The notes: generated by a model not told the origin, from the sequence alone. Positions 1-8,986 are shown, counted from the first letter of the stretch. The stretch is 10,695 nucleotides of DNA from JBPCOB01 sp051000715 (GCA_051000715.1 JBPCOB010000097.1:1-10695); one strand, 5' to 3'. A program made the numbers and translations.

Positions 1-3000
1 CCACGGGGGGTCGGCCGGAAGCCGGCGACCTCCAGCGCCCGGCCGAGCTCGGAGGTCAGCACCGCCTCGCCGTCGGCGCGCTCGACCGCGAGCCGGCCGA
101 GGCTGCCCTCCCGTACGGCGAGTGCCAAGGCGTCGATCGCCGGGGTGAGCTGCGCCGGATCGTCGGTCCAGGACAGCAGCGACCGGCCACCGCGCTCGAC
201 GTAGAGCGTCAGCAGCCCGTCGACGAGCACGACGAGAGCGCCCGCCTTGCGACCGGGCCGGTGTCCCTTCGCTGGGTCGTCCTCCACCGGTCGCTCGGGC
301 CAGCTGAGAGCGGCGCCGTACGGGTTGGCCGGGTCGGTGGCGGCCAGCACGAGCGCGCCGGCGTCGTCGCGGCGCCGGCGCTGCCGGTCTCGTTCCCCCC
401 AGCCAGCCGGTACCGGTGCCTCCCAGGCCGGCGGATCGGCGCTCACCAGACGGGGCGTCGCCATCGCCCGCATCCGGTCTACCGCTCCGGGTACGGCGAA
501 CTGCGCGGCGCCCAGTCCTTCGACGAAGTAGCCCCGTCGGGCCCGCCCTGCCTCCTCGGCGGCCCTGAGCACCGGGTAGACCGCGGCGAACCCGCCCGGT
601 ACCCGCTCGGCCATGACCGCGCCCCGCGTCAGCACACCGTGGCGGTCCAGCATTGTCTCGGCCAGCGCATGGGCGCGCCGGGTCTGGTCGGGCTCCCGCG
701 CCGGCAGCAGCGACCACCGGCCGGCCGCGATCGGCGGTCCCGATCGGGACAGCATCGCCGGGCGAGCCTTCGGATAACGGCTCCGCGCCGGCGACCTCCG
801 GGTGGCGTGCGCCGTACGGCCCGTGCCGATGAGCGCCCGGAGCGGGCTGAGCGTGTCGTTGGTGGCCCGGCCCGACCAGACCAGGTCCCACAGCACGGCG
901 GCCAGTGCGAGGTCGTCGAGGGAGCCGACCCGGTCCGACAACGGCCGGAAGAACATCGCGGCCCCGCCCTCGAGCGCGGCGAGAACCGATAGGTGCAGCG
1001 GCGTCAGGGTGTCCTCGGAATCCACCGGCGGCAGCAGCAGCGGCGCGGCGTCGGCCAGGTAGAGCGACACCCAGCCGTCGGAGCCCGGCAATGAGCCCGC
1101 GCCGGCCCAGAGCACCTCGCCAGCCGCGCAGAGCTCGTCGAGCATCGCTGGCGCGTATCCGGTCACCCGGGCGGGGAGCACCAGGCGCTCCAGGGCGCTC
1201 GCAGGTACGGCGACTCCCTGCAGCTGCTCGACCACGCGCAGCACCGCGTCTAACCCCGACCCGCCGCCGACGCCCACCTGTTGCCAGGTCGGCAGGAAGC
1301 GGGCCAACGCAGCCGCCGGCAGCGGCTCCACCTCCTCGCGGAGCTTGGCGAGCGACCGGCGGCGCAGCGCCCGCAGCACGTCGGCATCGCACCATTCGAG
1401 CCCGCTTCCCCCTGGGCGGAACTCCCCGCGCACCAGTCGCCCGCCCGCCGCCAGCCGGGCGAGCGTCGTCTCCACCACCGCGACGCCCAGGCCGAGCCTC
1501 GCGGCCACGTCGGCCGGCGCAAACGGGCCGGAAGTGCGGGCGAACCGGCCGACGACATCGCCCAGCGGGTCGCGCACGGACTCGAGGAACGCCTGCGGCA
1601 CGCCGACCGGCACCGGCACCCCAAGGGCGTCGCGTAGCCGGCCGACATCCTCGACCGCGATCCAGCGCTCCGCACCCGTGATCCGCACCCGCAGCGCCCG
1701 GCGCGTTTCCTCCAAGGCGGCCAGCCATTGCGGCGTGGCTCCCCGCTCTAGCGCCTCCGCCGTCGACAGGTCGCCGAGCACCCGCAGCAGGTCGGCGGTG
1801 GAGTCCACGTCGAAGGCCCGCCGCTCCGGGGTGAGCCGCTGCAGCTCGCGCTCGACCTCGGCCAGTGCGTCGGTGTCGATCAGCTCCCGCAGCTCCGCCT
1901 GTCCGAGCAGCTCCGCGAGCAGCGCGGCGTCGAGCGAGAGCGCCTGGGCCCGGCGTTCCGCCAGCGGGGAGTCGCCCTCGTACATGAAGGCACCGATGTA
2001 ACCGAAGAGCAGCGAACGGGCGAACGGCGACGGCAGCGCCGTCTCCACCTCTACGAAACGCACTCGGCGCGACTCGACATCGCGCATCAGCTCGACCAGG
2101 CCCGGGACGTCGAACACGTCCTGCAGGCACTCCCGCATGGTCTCCAGCACGATCGGAAAGCTGCCGTAGCCGCTGGTCACCTGCAGCAGCTGGGCGCTGC
2201 GCTGCCGTTGCTGCCACAGCGGCGTACGCCGACCGGGGTTGCGCCGGGGCAACAGCAGGGCCCGGGCGGCGCACTCGCGGAAGCGGGACGCGAACAGTGC
2301 CGACCCGCCCACCTCCGCCCGGACGGCGGGCTCCACCTCATCCGGAGCGAAGACGGCGAGCTCGGCCGGCGGCGCCTCCTCGGTCTCCGGCAGCCGCAGC
2401 ACGATCCCGTCGTCGGAGTGCATGGCCGCGACGTCGACGCCGTAGCGCTCCCGCAGCCGGGCCGTCAGGGCCAGCGCCCACGGCGCGTGCACCTGAGCGC
2501 CGAACGGCGAGTGCACCGCGAGGCGCCAGTCACCGAGCTCGTCGCGGAAGCGCTCGACCAGCAACGTGCGGTCGTCGGGTAGGTGGCCGGTCGCCGCACG
2601 CTGTTCGGCTAGGTAGGCCAGCAGGTTGTCGGCGGCCCAGTCGTCCAGGCCGGCCGCCATCACCCGCGCCTTGGCCGCCGCCGGTTCCAGCCGGCCGACC
2701 TCGCGCACAAAGGCGCCCAGCGCCCGGCCGAGCTCGAGCGGCCGGCCGGGCGCGTCGCCATGCCAGAACGGCAGCTTCCCGGGCTGGCCCGGCGCTGGTG
2801 AGACCAGCACCCGGTCATGGGTGATGTCCTCAATCCGCCAGCTGCTGCTGCCCAGGGTGAACACGTCGCCGACCCGCGACTCGTACACCATCTCCTCGTC
2901 GAGCTCGCCGACGCGGCTCACCTTCTCGCCGACCAGGAACACGCCGAACAGGCCGCGGTCCGGGATGGTGCCGCCGCTGGTCACGGCCAGTCGCTGCGCG

Positions 3001-4583
3001 CCCGGCCGGGCGGTGAGGGTGCCGGCCACCCGGTCCCAGACAATCCGGGGCCGCAGCTCGGCGAAGTCGTCGCTCGGGTAGCGGCCGGCCAGCATGTCGA
3101 GGGTTGCCTCTAGAGCGCTCTGCGGCAGCCCCGCGAACGGTGCTGCCCGGCGTACGACGGTCGTCAGGTCGTCCACCGACCAGGACTCCATGGCGACCAT
3201 GGCGACGACGTGCTGGGCGAGGACGTCGAGCGGGTTGCGCGGGTAACGCATCGCCTCTATGGCCCCCGCGGCCATGCGCTCGGCGACCACGGCGCACTGC
3301 ACCAGGTCGCCGCGGTATTTCGGCAGGATCACGCCCCGGCTCACGGCGCCGACCTGGTGCCCGGCCCGACCGACCCGCTGCAGGCCGCTGGCGACCGATG
3401 GCGGCGACTCCACCTGGACGACGAGATCCACCGCGCCCATGTCGATGCCGAGCTCCAGGCTGCTGGTGGCCACCACGGCGGGGAGCCGGCCGGATTTGAG
3501 CTCCTCCTCGATCTGTGCCCGCGTCTCCTTCGAGACGGAGCCGTGATGGGCGCGGGCGATCTCCAGCGGCGCGCCCCTGGCCGAGCCGGCCTGGCCCATC
3601 AGCTCGGCAGGGGAGCCGGCAGGTGGCAGCTGGTCGCCGTACCGTCGCTCGTAGGCGATCTCGTTGAGCCGCCCGCACAGCCGCTCCGCGAGCCGCCGTG
3701 AGTTGGCGAACACGATCGTGGACCGGTGCGCCTCGATCAGGTCGACTATGCGCTCCTCGACCGCAGGCCAGATCGAGGCCCGCGGCTGCGCCCCCGCTGC
3801 TGACCCACCGCGACTCGGCTCTGCGGTCAGCTCGCCGAGCGCCCCCATGTCCTCGACCGGTACGACGATCTGCAGCTCGATCGTCTTGGCGGCCGGCGGC
3901 TGAACGGCGGTGACGTCCCGGCCGCCACCGAGAAAGCGTGCCACCTCCTCGATCGGACGCACCGTCGCCGACAGGCCCACCCGCTGCGCGGGCTGCTCGA
4001 GCAGGGCGTCGAGCCGCTCGAGGGATAGCGCCAGGTGTGCGCCCCGCTTGGTGCCGACCACCGCGTGCACCTCGTCGACGATCACCGTCTGCACGCCGCG
4101 AAGCGACTCTCGAGCCTGTGAGGTCAGGATCAGGAACAGCGACTCCGGCGTGGTGATCAAGATATCCGGCGGCACTATGCCGAACCGGCGCCGCTGCTCC
4201 GCCGGGGTGTCGCCCGACCGCACGCCGACGGTCAGCTCCGGAGTCGGCAGGCCGAGCCGGCCGGCGGCATGCGCGATGCCCGCCAGCGGCGCTCGTAGGT
4301 TGCGCTCGATGTCGACGGCGAGCGCCTTGAGCGGCGAGACGTAGAGAACGCGGCAGCGCCGTCTCGGCTCCTGGGGTGGCGGGGCCGACGCCAACGTGTC
4401 GAGGGCGTGCAAGAAGGCCGCCAGCGTCTTCCCGGAACCGGTGGGGGCCACGACGAGCGTGTTCCCGCCGCTGCTGATCGCCTCCCAGGCTCCCGCCTGC
4501 GCCGCGGTGGGCGCGGCGAAGGACGCCTCGAACCACGCCCGGCTGGCGGGGGAGAAGCGCGTCAGGGCCGAGGTTGAGCTCAC
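1..4583 (-). CDS. lhr: Lhr-family ATP-dependent DNA helicase (3' end cut by the window edge)
   Basis: Large SF2 helicase; the family translocates 3'-5' on single-stranded DNA and unwinds RNA:DNA hybrids, and in mycobacteria it is linked to DNA-damage responses. The frame is open from a GTG at 4583 to base 1, about 1527 codons. Visible motifs: Walker A GSGKT with Lys52, a PLKAL segment (motif Ia), DEVH box at residues 170-173, GLSAT (motif III), and QRVGRAGH at about 402-409 (motif VI). A long Lhr-type C-terminal region follows. The last visible residues (ELGRALEVAGFRPTPRG) resemble the extreme C-terminus of actinobacterial Lhr, so only a few codons should be missing. The length fits a full-size Lhr of about 1500 aa, with no intein or frameshift. 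GTG 4583 is the first possible start: no ATG, GTG or TTG occurs in frame between it and the upstream stop at 4632-4634, and the N-terminus matches the family. Confidence 0.95.
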   Translation of the reverse strand, partial: MSSTSALTRFSPASRAWFEASFAAPTAAQAGAWEAISSGGNTLVVAPTGSGKTLAAFLHALDTLASAPPPQEPRRRCRVLYVSPLKALAVDIERNLRAPLAGIAHAAGRLGLPTPELTVGVRSGDTPAEQRRRFGIVPPDILITTPESLFLILTSQARESLRGVQTVIVDEVHAVVGTKRGAHLALSLERLDALLEQPAQRVGLSATVRPIEEVARFLGGGRDVTAVQPPAAKTIELQIVVPVEDMGALGELTAEPSRGGSAAGAQPRASIWPAVEERIVDLIEAHRSTIVFANSRRLAERLCGRLNEIAYERRYGDQLPPAGSPAELMGQAGSARGAPLEIARAHHGSVSKETRAQIEEELKSGRLPAVVATSSLELGIDMGAVDLVVQVESPPSVASGLQRVGRAGHQVGAVSRGVILPKYRGDLVQCAVVAERMAAGAIEAMRYPRNPLDVLAQHVVAMVAMESWSVDDLTTVVRRAAPFAGLPQSALEATLDMLAGRYPSDDFAELRPRIVWDRVAGTLTARPGAQRLAVTSGGTIPDRGLFGVFLVGEKVSRVGELDEEMVYESRVGDVFTLGSSSWRIEDITHDRVLVSPAPGQPGKLPFWHGDAPGRPLELGRALGAFVREVGRLEPAAAKARVMAAGLDDWAADNLLAYLAEQRAATGHLPDDRTLLVERFRDELGDWRLAVHSPFGAQVHAPWALALTARLRERYGVDVAAMHSDDGIVLRLPETEEAPPAELAVFAPDEVEPAVRAEVGGSALFASRFRECAARALLLPRRNPGRRTPLWQQRQRSAQLLQVTSGYGSFPIVLETMRECLQDVFDVPGLVELMRDVESRRVRFVEVETALPSPFARSLLFGYIGAFMYEGDSPLAERRAQALSLDAALLAELLGQAELRELIDTDALAEVERELQRLTPERRAFDVDSTADLLRVLGDLSTAEALERGATPQWLAALEETRRALRVRITGAERWIAVEDVGRLRDALGVPVPVGVPQAFLESVRDPLGDVVGRFARTSGPFAPADVAARLGLGVAVVETTLARLAAGGRLVRGEFRPGGSGLEWCDADVLRALRRRSLAKLREEVEPLPAAALARFLPTWQQVGVGGGSGLDAVLRVVEQLQGVAVPASALERLVLPARVTGYAPAMLDELCAAGEVLWAGAGSLPGSDGWVSLYLADAAPLLLPPVDSEDTLTPLHLSVLAALEGGAAMFFRPLSDRVGSLDDLALAAVLWDLVWSGRATNDTLSPLRALIGTGRTAHATRRSPARSRYPKARPAMLSRSGPPIAAGRWSLLPAREPDQTRRAHALAETMLDRHGVLTRGAVMAERVPGGFAAVYPVLRAAEEAGRARRGYFVEGLGAAQFAVPGAVDRMRAMATPRLVSADPPAWEAPVPAGWGERDRQRRRRDDAGALVLAATDPANPYGAALSWPERPVEDDPAKGHRPGRKAGALVVLVDGLLTLYVERGGRSLLSWTDDPAQLTPAIDALALAVREGSLGRLAVERADGEAVLTSELGRALEVAGFRPTPR

Positions 4584-4591
4584 CCGACCAT
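4580..4591 (-). other. Three-codon mini-ORF (MVG) overlapping the lhr start
   Basis: On the minus strand GGGAGG (4606-4601) lies 9 nt before an ATG at 4591, ideal spacing. That ATG opens only ATG GTC GGG TGA, and its stop overlaps the GTG of lhr as GTGA. The same Shine-Dalgarno is 17 nt from the lhr GTG, longer than usual. This could be a coupling or re-initiation device, or just coincidence. No sequence evidence decides between the two. Confidence 0.35.
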
Positions 4592-4596
4592 CTTCG

Positions 4597-4612
4597 CTGT
4601 CCTCCCAGACAG
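4597..4612 (-). repeat. Inverted repeat enclosing the lhr Shine-Dalgarno
   Basis: CTGTC and GACAG arms (4597-4601 and 4608-4612) flank a 6-nt loop. On the minus-strand transcript the GGGAGG ribosome-binding sequence spans the loop and the base of one arm. A 5-bp stem is weak, so any effect on lhr translation is speculative. Confidence 0.3.
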
Positions 4613-4613
4613 T

Positions 4614-4628
4614 CCGGAAGCGGTCCGG
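4614..4628 (-). terminator. Weak hairpin after the PepSY-like gene, possible terminator or attenuator
   Basis: CCGGA and TCCGG arms with a 5-nt loop begin 13 nt after the stop of the PepSY-like gene, in the 58-bp gap before lhr. There is no T-tract, so it would be an inefficient terminator at best and read-through into lhr is possible. Confidence 0.25.
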
Positions 4629-4641
4629 TGATTACTTCGCT

Positions 4642-5361
4642 CTAGACGGACACTGAGCTGTAGTAGGCGCTGGGGTTTGCGCCATCGCCGGCTGCCGGTG
4701 GCGGGCCGTGGTGCCCGCGCCCGAACCCGTGACCAGGGCGGGCATTGACCGCCGTAACCGTGAAGCTCTTGTCCAGGAGCACCTCGACCGAAGTGCCGTC
4801 GGCCTTGGTGACGTGGGCCTCGTACGCCGCCCCGGTTCCTTCCCGGCTGTCCTCGGCCGACATCCGCCGCACGGTCGCGCCCGGCAGCTTGGCGAGGACG
4901 GCGGCCTTGACCTTGTCCGCCGTCACGCCGGTCAGCTCCTTCTCGGCGCCGGAGTGCCCGGCCCCGAAGTGTCCGCACCGATGGCCGGCATTGACCGCCG
5001 TGACAGCGAAGTTCTTGTCGAGGAGCACCTCGACCTCGGTGCCGTCGGCCTTGGTGACGTGTGCCTCGTACGCCGCCCCCGACCCTTCATCGCTGTCCTC
5101 GGCCGACATCCGGGTGACGGTCGCGCCCGGCAGCTTGGCCAGGACGGCGGCCTTGACCTTCTCCGCCGTCGCACCGGTCAACTCTTTCTCGGCGGTGAAG
5201 TGGCGGCCGCGGTCGCTGTAGCCCGGTGCGGCGGGACGGTTGGTGCTCTGCGGGCTCGGCGTCGGGCTGGCCGCGCCGGCGATGGCGGGCACGCCGACGG
5301 CCAGCAGGCCGACCGCCGCTACCGCGCCGATGGCGGCTGGCACCTTATCGATCTTCTTCAT
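4642..5361 (-). CDS. Secreted protein with two tandem PepSY-like domains
   Basis: A 239-aa protein. Residues 1-31 look like a Sec signal peptide: MKKIDK, then a hydrophobic stretch ending in AIAGAAS, with no lipobox Cys. A Pro/Ser/Thr-rich linker follows, then two 68-residue domains at about 58-125 and 140-207, each with ELTG-T--KVKAA, LPGATV-RMSAED, YEAHVTKADGT and VLLDK. This is the PepSY-like pattern of actinobacterial exported proteins; PepSY domains are often linked to peptidase inhibition or surface sensing. The linker is His/Cys-containing (H127, C129, H131, H136) and the tail is His/Gly-rich (H211, H217, H218), so metal binding is possible but unproven. The ATG at 5361 is chosen because it starts the signal peptide and has AGGGAG 5 nt upstream; the frame stays open to 5736 but that extension has no signal character. 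Substrate and partner are unknown. Confidence 0.85.
   Translation of the reverse strand: MKKIDKVPAAIGAVAAVGLLAVGVPAIAGAASPTPSPQSTNRPAAPGYSDRGRHFTAEKELTGATAEKVKAAVLAKLPGATVTRMSAEDSDEGSGAAYEAHVTKADGTEVEVLLDKNFAVTAVNAGHRCGHFGAGHSGAEKELTGVTADKVKAAVLAKLPGATVRRMSAEDSREGTGAAYEAHVTKADGTSVEVLLDKSFTVTAVNARPGHGFGRGHHGPPPAAGDGANPSAYYSSVSV
4741..4944 (-). repeat. Tandem repeat copy B (second PepSY-like domain)
   Basis: This 204-bp unit encodes residues 140-207. It differs from copy A at eight residues (A/V, E/D, T/R, D/R, S/T, E/S, N/S, A/T). Such close similarity indicates recent internal duplication or ongoing gene conversion. Confidence 0.9.
4987..5190 (-). repeat. Tandem repeat copy A (first PepSY-like domain)
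   Basis: This 204-bp unit encodes residues 58-125. It aligns without gaps to copy B at 4741-4944, with 60 of 68 residues identical by my count and long identical DNA stretches. The units are offset by 246 bp and separated by a 14-residue His/Gly linker. Confidence 0.9.
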
Positions 5362-5409
5362 CTCTACTCCCTGGTCTGCTCGGGGACAGTCAAGTGCGAT
5401 CTTGCCGGC

Positions 5410-5442
5410 CCGACCTGTGGCCAGCATCATGCCGACCTGTGG
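5410..5442. promoter_or_regulatory. Direct repeat, two 11-bp copies spaced 22 bp, upstream of the PepSY-like gene
   Basis: CCGACCTGTGG occurs at 5410-5420 and again at 5432-5442. The 22-bp start-to-start distance is about two helical turns, so both copies face the same side of the DNA, as in many response-regulator sites. They lie 49-81 bp upstream of the PepSY-like ATG. No convincing -10/-35 pair for that gene was found. The regulator is unknown. Confidence 0.45.
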
Positions 5443-5504
5443 ATGTGCTGGGAGTCGCCCAGGGCGGCCGGGCATGGTCCACATTCGGCTGGGGCGAGGT
5501 TTGC

Positions 5505-5517
5505 CGTGTCCGACACG
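5505..5517. repeat. Perfect 13-bp palindrome in the divergent intergenic region
   Basis: CGTGTC-C-GACACG has 6-bp arms and a single central base. It lies between the divergent PepSY-like and DUF3046 genes and could be a small operator. No regulator can be assigned. Confidence 0.3.
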
Positions 5518-5590
5518 CCGACGGCCGCCACTACAGCCTCGCTCGAGGGAGTTCATCGCTCCACCGGGAGGACACTGCAACCCGGTGTCC

Positions 5591-5605
5591 GGCCGTTCGA
5601 CGGCC
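5591..5605. repeat. Inverted repeat just upstream of the DUF3046 gene
   Basis: GGCCGT-TCG-ACGGCC has perfect 6-bp arms and a 3-nt loop, ending 27 bp before the DUF3046 start. It overlaps a weak -35-like TTCGAC, so it could be an operator. It could also form a stable hairpin if transcribed from further upstream. Confidence 0.35.
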
Positions 5606-5621
5606 CGGTCGAGCGTCGTCC

Positions 5622-5627
5622 GATACT
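5622..5627 (+). promoter_or_regulatory. Possible -10 box giving a leaderless DUF3046 transcript
   Basis: GATACT resembles the TATACT -10 consensus and ends 5 bp before the GTG at 5633, so transcription would begin at or next to the start codon. No good Shine-Dalgarno is present at usable spacing, which fits a leaderless mRNA, common in actinobacteria. The nearest -35-like sequence (TTCGAC, 5596-5601) is 20 bp away, longer than ideal. Confidence 0.35.
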
Positions 5628-5632
5628 GAGGC

Positions 5633-5827
5633 GTGCGGCTCACGGAGTTCTGGTCCCGGATGAACGGGCGGTTCGGGCCGGCGTACGCCGACTCGATGGC
5701 CCGCGACCAGGTGCTGGCGCCCCTGGGTGGGCGCACGGTGGTGGAGGCCCTTGCAGCTGGAGAGGACGCGAGGGTCGTGTGGCAGGCGGTCTGCGAGGTC
5801 TTCGAGGTGCCGGTCCGGGAGCGCTGA
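5633..5827 (+). CDS. DUF3046 family protein
   Basis: A 64-aa protein beginning MRLTEFWSRM, with central AYADSMARD and LGGRTVVEALAAGED segments and a VWQAVCEVFEVP end. I recognise this as DUF3046, a short actinobacterial family commonly encoded just before recA. Its function is unknown. It has no signal peptide or membrane segment and is probably cytosolic. The GTG start is chosen because MRLTEFW is the usual family N-terminus; the internal ATG at 5660-5662 would remove conserved residues. It ends 167 bp before recA, and that gap carries recA's own promoters, so co-transcription with recA is possible but not required. Confidence 0.85.
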   Translation: MRLTEFWSRMNGRFGPAYADSMARDQVLAPLGGRTVVEALAAGEDARVVWQAVCEVFEVPVRER

Positions 5828-5856
5828 GGAGCTGGCTCCCGGTCCGCGTGTCACGG

Positions 5857-5885
5857 TTCCGCTCGAACACCTGTTCGCCTACTGT
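5857..5885 (+). promoter_or_regulatory. Predicted LexA-controlled recA promoter (distal)
   Basis: A -10 TACTGT (5880-5885) fits TANNNT. A weak -35-like TTCCGC (5857-5862) lies 17 bp upstream, and the SOS box sits in the spacer where bound LexA would block RNA polymerase. The position upstream of a second promoter matches the distal, LexA-regulated promoter of mycobacterial recA. The promoter elements are inferred; the SOS box is the firm part. Confidence 0.6.
5863..5878. promoter_or_regulatory. SOS box (LexA operator) upstream of recA
   Basis: TCGAAC-ACCT-GTTCGC matches the actinobacterial SOS consensus TCGAAC-N4-GTTCGA at 11 of 12 defined positions, with a perfect CGAAC/GTTCG dyad. It lies 117 bp upstream of the recA start. 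Damage-activated RecA would cause LexA self-cleavage and derepress this promoter. Confidence 0.88.
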
Positions 5886-5908
5886 GGACCGCGGTCCGGC
5901 GTCCACAG
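5882..5908. repeat. 8-bp inverted repeat in the recA control region
   Basis: CTGTGGAC (5882-5889) and GTCCACAG (5901-5908) are exact reverse complements around 11 nt. The left arm overlaps the predicted distal -10, so the element is more likely a DNA-level site than an mRNA hairpin. Each arm contains GTCCACA, seven bases of the DnaA-box consensus TTGTCCACA, in opposite orientation. The factor is unknown. Confidence 0.5.
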
Positions 5909-5930
5909 ATGTCGGTCGGCCACTCGAACC

Positions 5931-5952
5931 TGTCCGACCCGGCTTCTAACGT
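5931..5952 (+). promoter_or_regulatory. Predicted RecA-NDp (PafBC-type) promoter of recA
   Basis: TGTC (5931-5934), exactly 12 nt, then TAACGT (5947-5952) as a TANNNT -10 box. Spacing and several interior bases agree with the mycobacterial RecA-NDp motif, through which the activator PafBC (formerly attributed to ClpR) drives LexA-independent damage induction. By hand I match 13 of 22 defined positions. Transcription would start near 5958-5960, about 36 nt before recA. Being gene-proximal, with an SOS promoter upstream, it mirrors M. tuberculosis recA. Confidence 0.65.
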
Positions 5953-5994
5953 CGCGACCGACGAACCGACCGATACGACCCGACGGGGTGGCAC

Positions 5995-8145
<2,151 letters not shown>

Positions 8146-8149
8146 TCCC

Positions 8150-8659
8150 ATGCCGTCCGTCACCCCCGCGACCCGCTCCGACGACGACCCCGACGCCGAT
8201 CCGGAGTCGGTGGCACGGACGATCTGCCTGCGGCTGCTGACCGCCGCACCCAAGAGCCGGGCTCAGCTGGCGGAGGCGCTGCATCGGCGCAACGTGCCGT
8301 CGGCGGCGGCCGAGGCGGTGCTAGACCGTCTCACCGAGGTGGGCCTGATCAATGACGAGGCCTTCGCAGCAGCTTGGGTGCAGTCCCGGCACCGTGGCCG
8401 CGGCCTGGCCTGCCGGGCGCTCGCCGCCGAGCTCGGTCGGCGGGGTGTCCAAGCAGAGGTCGCCGACGAAGCGGTCCACGGCCTGGACCCCGAACAGGAG
8501 CTACAGACCGCCCGAGAACTCGTTCGGCGGCGGCTGGCCGCCACGGCGGGCCTTCCTACCGCCACCCGGGTACGCCGACTAGCCGGGTTGCTGGCGCGCA
8601 AGGGCTACCCGGCGGGTGTGGCCAGCCAGATAGTCCGGGAAGCGCTCGAGGCCCAGTAG
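8150..8659 (+). CDS. recX: Regulatory protein RecX
   Basis: A 169-aa, mostly helical protein. RecX binds in the RecA filament groove and usually inhibits RecA ATPase, strand exchange and co-protease activity. Visible family features are an ICLRLLTAAPKSRAQLAEAL segment, VLDRLTEVGLINDEAFAAAWV, a RRGV helix-turn, ELVRRRL, and a C-terminal LLARKGYPAGVASQIVREAL, corresponding to the successive three-helix repeats. The first 20 or so residues are acidic and low-complexity. The ATG lies 4 bp after the recA TGA with no strong Shine-Dalgarno at normal spacing, so translation is probably coupled to recA. Its supply would therefore follow transcription of recA but not depend on RecA splicing. Length is normal for actinobacterial RecX. 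Confidence 0.93.
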   Translation: MPSVTPATRSDDDPDADPESVARTICLRLLTAAPKSRAQLAEALHRRNVPSAAAEAVLDRLTEVGLINDEAFAAAWVQSRHRGRGLACRALAAELGRRGVQAEVADEAVHGLDPEQELQTARELVRRRLAATAGLPTATRVRRLAGLLARKGYPAGVASQIVREALEAQ

Positions 8660-8725
8660 CCGGGGCTCGCCGACATCCGGCGGCACGAGACTGACCGGTC
8701 GGAGGCTTGCCGGACAGTCGACGGG

Positions 8726-8746
8726 CGCCTAACCTCGAATTAGGTG
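8726..8746 (+). terminator. Hairpin downstream of recX, possible terminator
   Basis: CGCCTAA and TTAGGTG pair over 7 bp, including one G-U pair, around a 7-nt loop, 66 nt after the recX stop. There is no T-tract. It is a candidate for ending or attenuating recA-recX transcription, but the stem is only moderately stable. Confidence 0.3.
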
Positions 8747-8895
8747 AGGATCAACGCTGGCACCCGTGCGGCACTGACGTAGCAACACTGAGCTGGACGC
8801 GAACGGCATTACCCGACACGATCCACTGACCCGACGACCCTCTTGCGAACCCGTGTCACCTGACGCCTCGACCCTGAGCCGGCAGGCTTCAGTCC

Positions 8896-8916
8896 ACCCC
8901 GCGCCGCCGGCGGGGT
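8896..8916 (+). terminator. Strong GC hairpin upstream of the RNase Y gene
   Basis: ACCCCGC and GCGGGGT form a perfect 7-bp stem with a 7-nt loop, followed by TTCTA. It could be an intrinsic terminator of the kind lacking a full T-tract that is common in actinobacteria, or a structured leader element. It ends 80 bp before the chosen RNase Y start. Confidence 0.4.
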
Positions 8917-8978
8917 TCTAGCGAGGCGAAGTTCCTCACGTTGCCGCTCAACCGTGTCCCGGCACGCGCTGAGCCGAC

Positions 8979-8986
8979 GGAGGGAG
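8979..8986 (+). promoter_or_regulatory. Ribosome-binding site deciding the RNase Y start
   Basis: GGAGGGAG is a strong Shine-Dalgarno match ending 9 nt before the GTG at 8996. The upstream in-frame GTG at 8954 has no comparable site, so 8996 is preferred. Confidence 0.7.

Noticed and set aside
2830..4536. Long open frame of 568 codons on the minus strand inside lhr
   Set aside because: It is Arg/Ala/Gly-rich with no domains and lies in a different frame from the Lhr motifs, which run unbroken from 4583 to 1. It is a shadow caused by high G+C.
1..4583. An intein or frameshift inside lhr
   Set aside because: Helicase motifs occur in order, the length is normal for the family, and the frame is continuous through to a family-like C-terminus.
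5388..5393. TTGACT on the minus strand as the -35 box of the PepSY-like gene
   Set aside because: At 16-19 bp spacing the would-be -10 falls on the ribosome-binding site and start codon and does not resemble TANNNT.
5362..5736. Upstream extension of the PepSY-like gene to 364 aa
   Set aside because: The added 125 residues precede a clear signal peptide with its own ATG and ribosome-binding site, and they overlap the DUF3046 gene on the other strand.
4708..5949. Plus-strand frame of 413 codons across the PepSY-like gene and recA promoter
   Set aside because: It is antisense to the PepSY repeats and crosses the divergent control region; its composition is that of a reverse-strand shadow.
8905..8945. 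tRNA-like GGGGTTCTAGC segment
   Set aside because: No acceptor, D or anticodon arms can be folded around it, and the T-loop consensus is not met.
8871..8950. Resemblance to an IS200/IS605 right end or TnpB guide-RNA scaffold (GGCTTCAG followed by a GC hairpin)
   Set aside because: There is no tnpA or tnpB or remnant of either nearby, and the similarity is only a short motif plus a generic hairpin.
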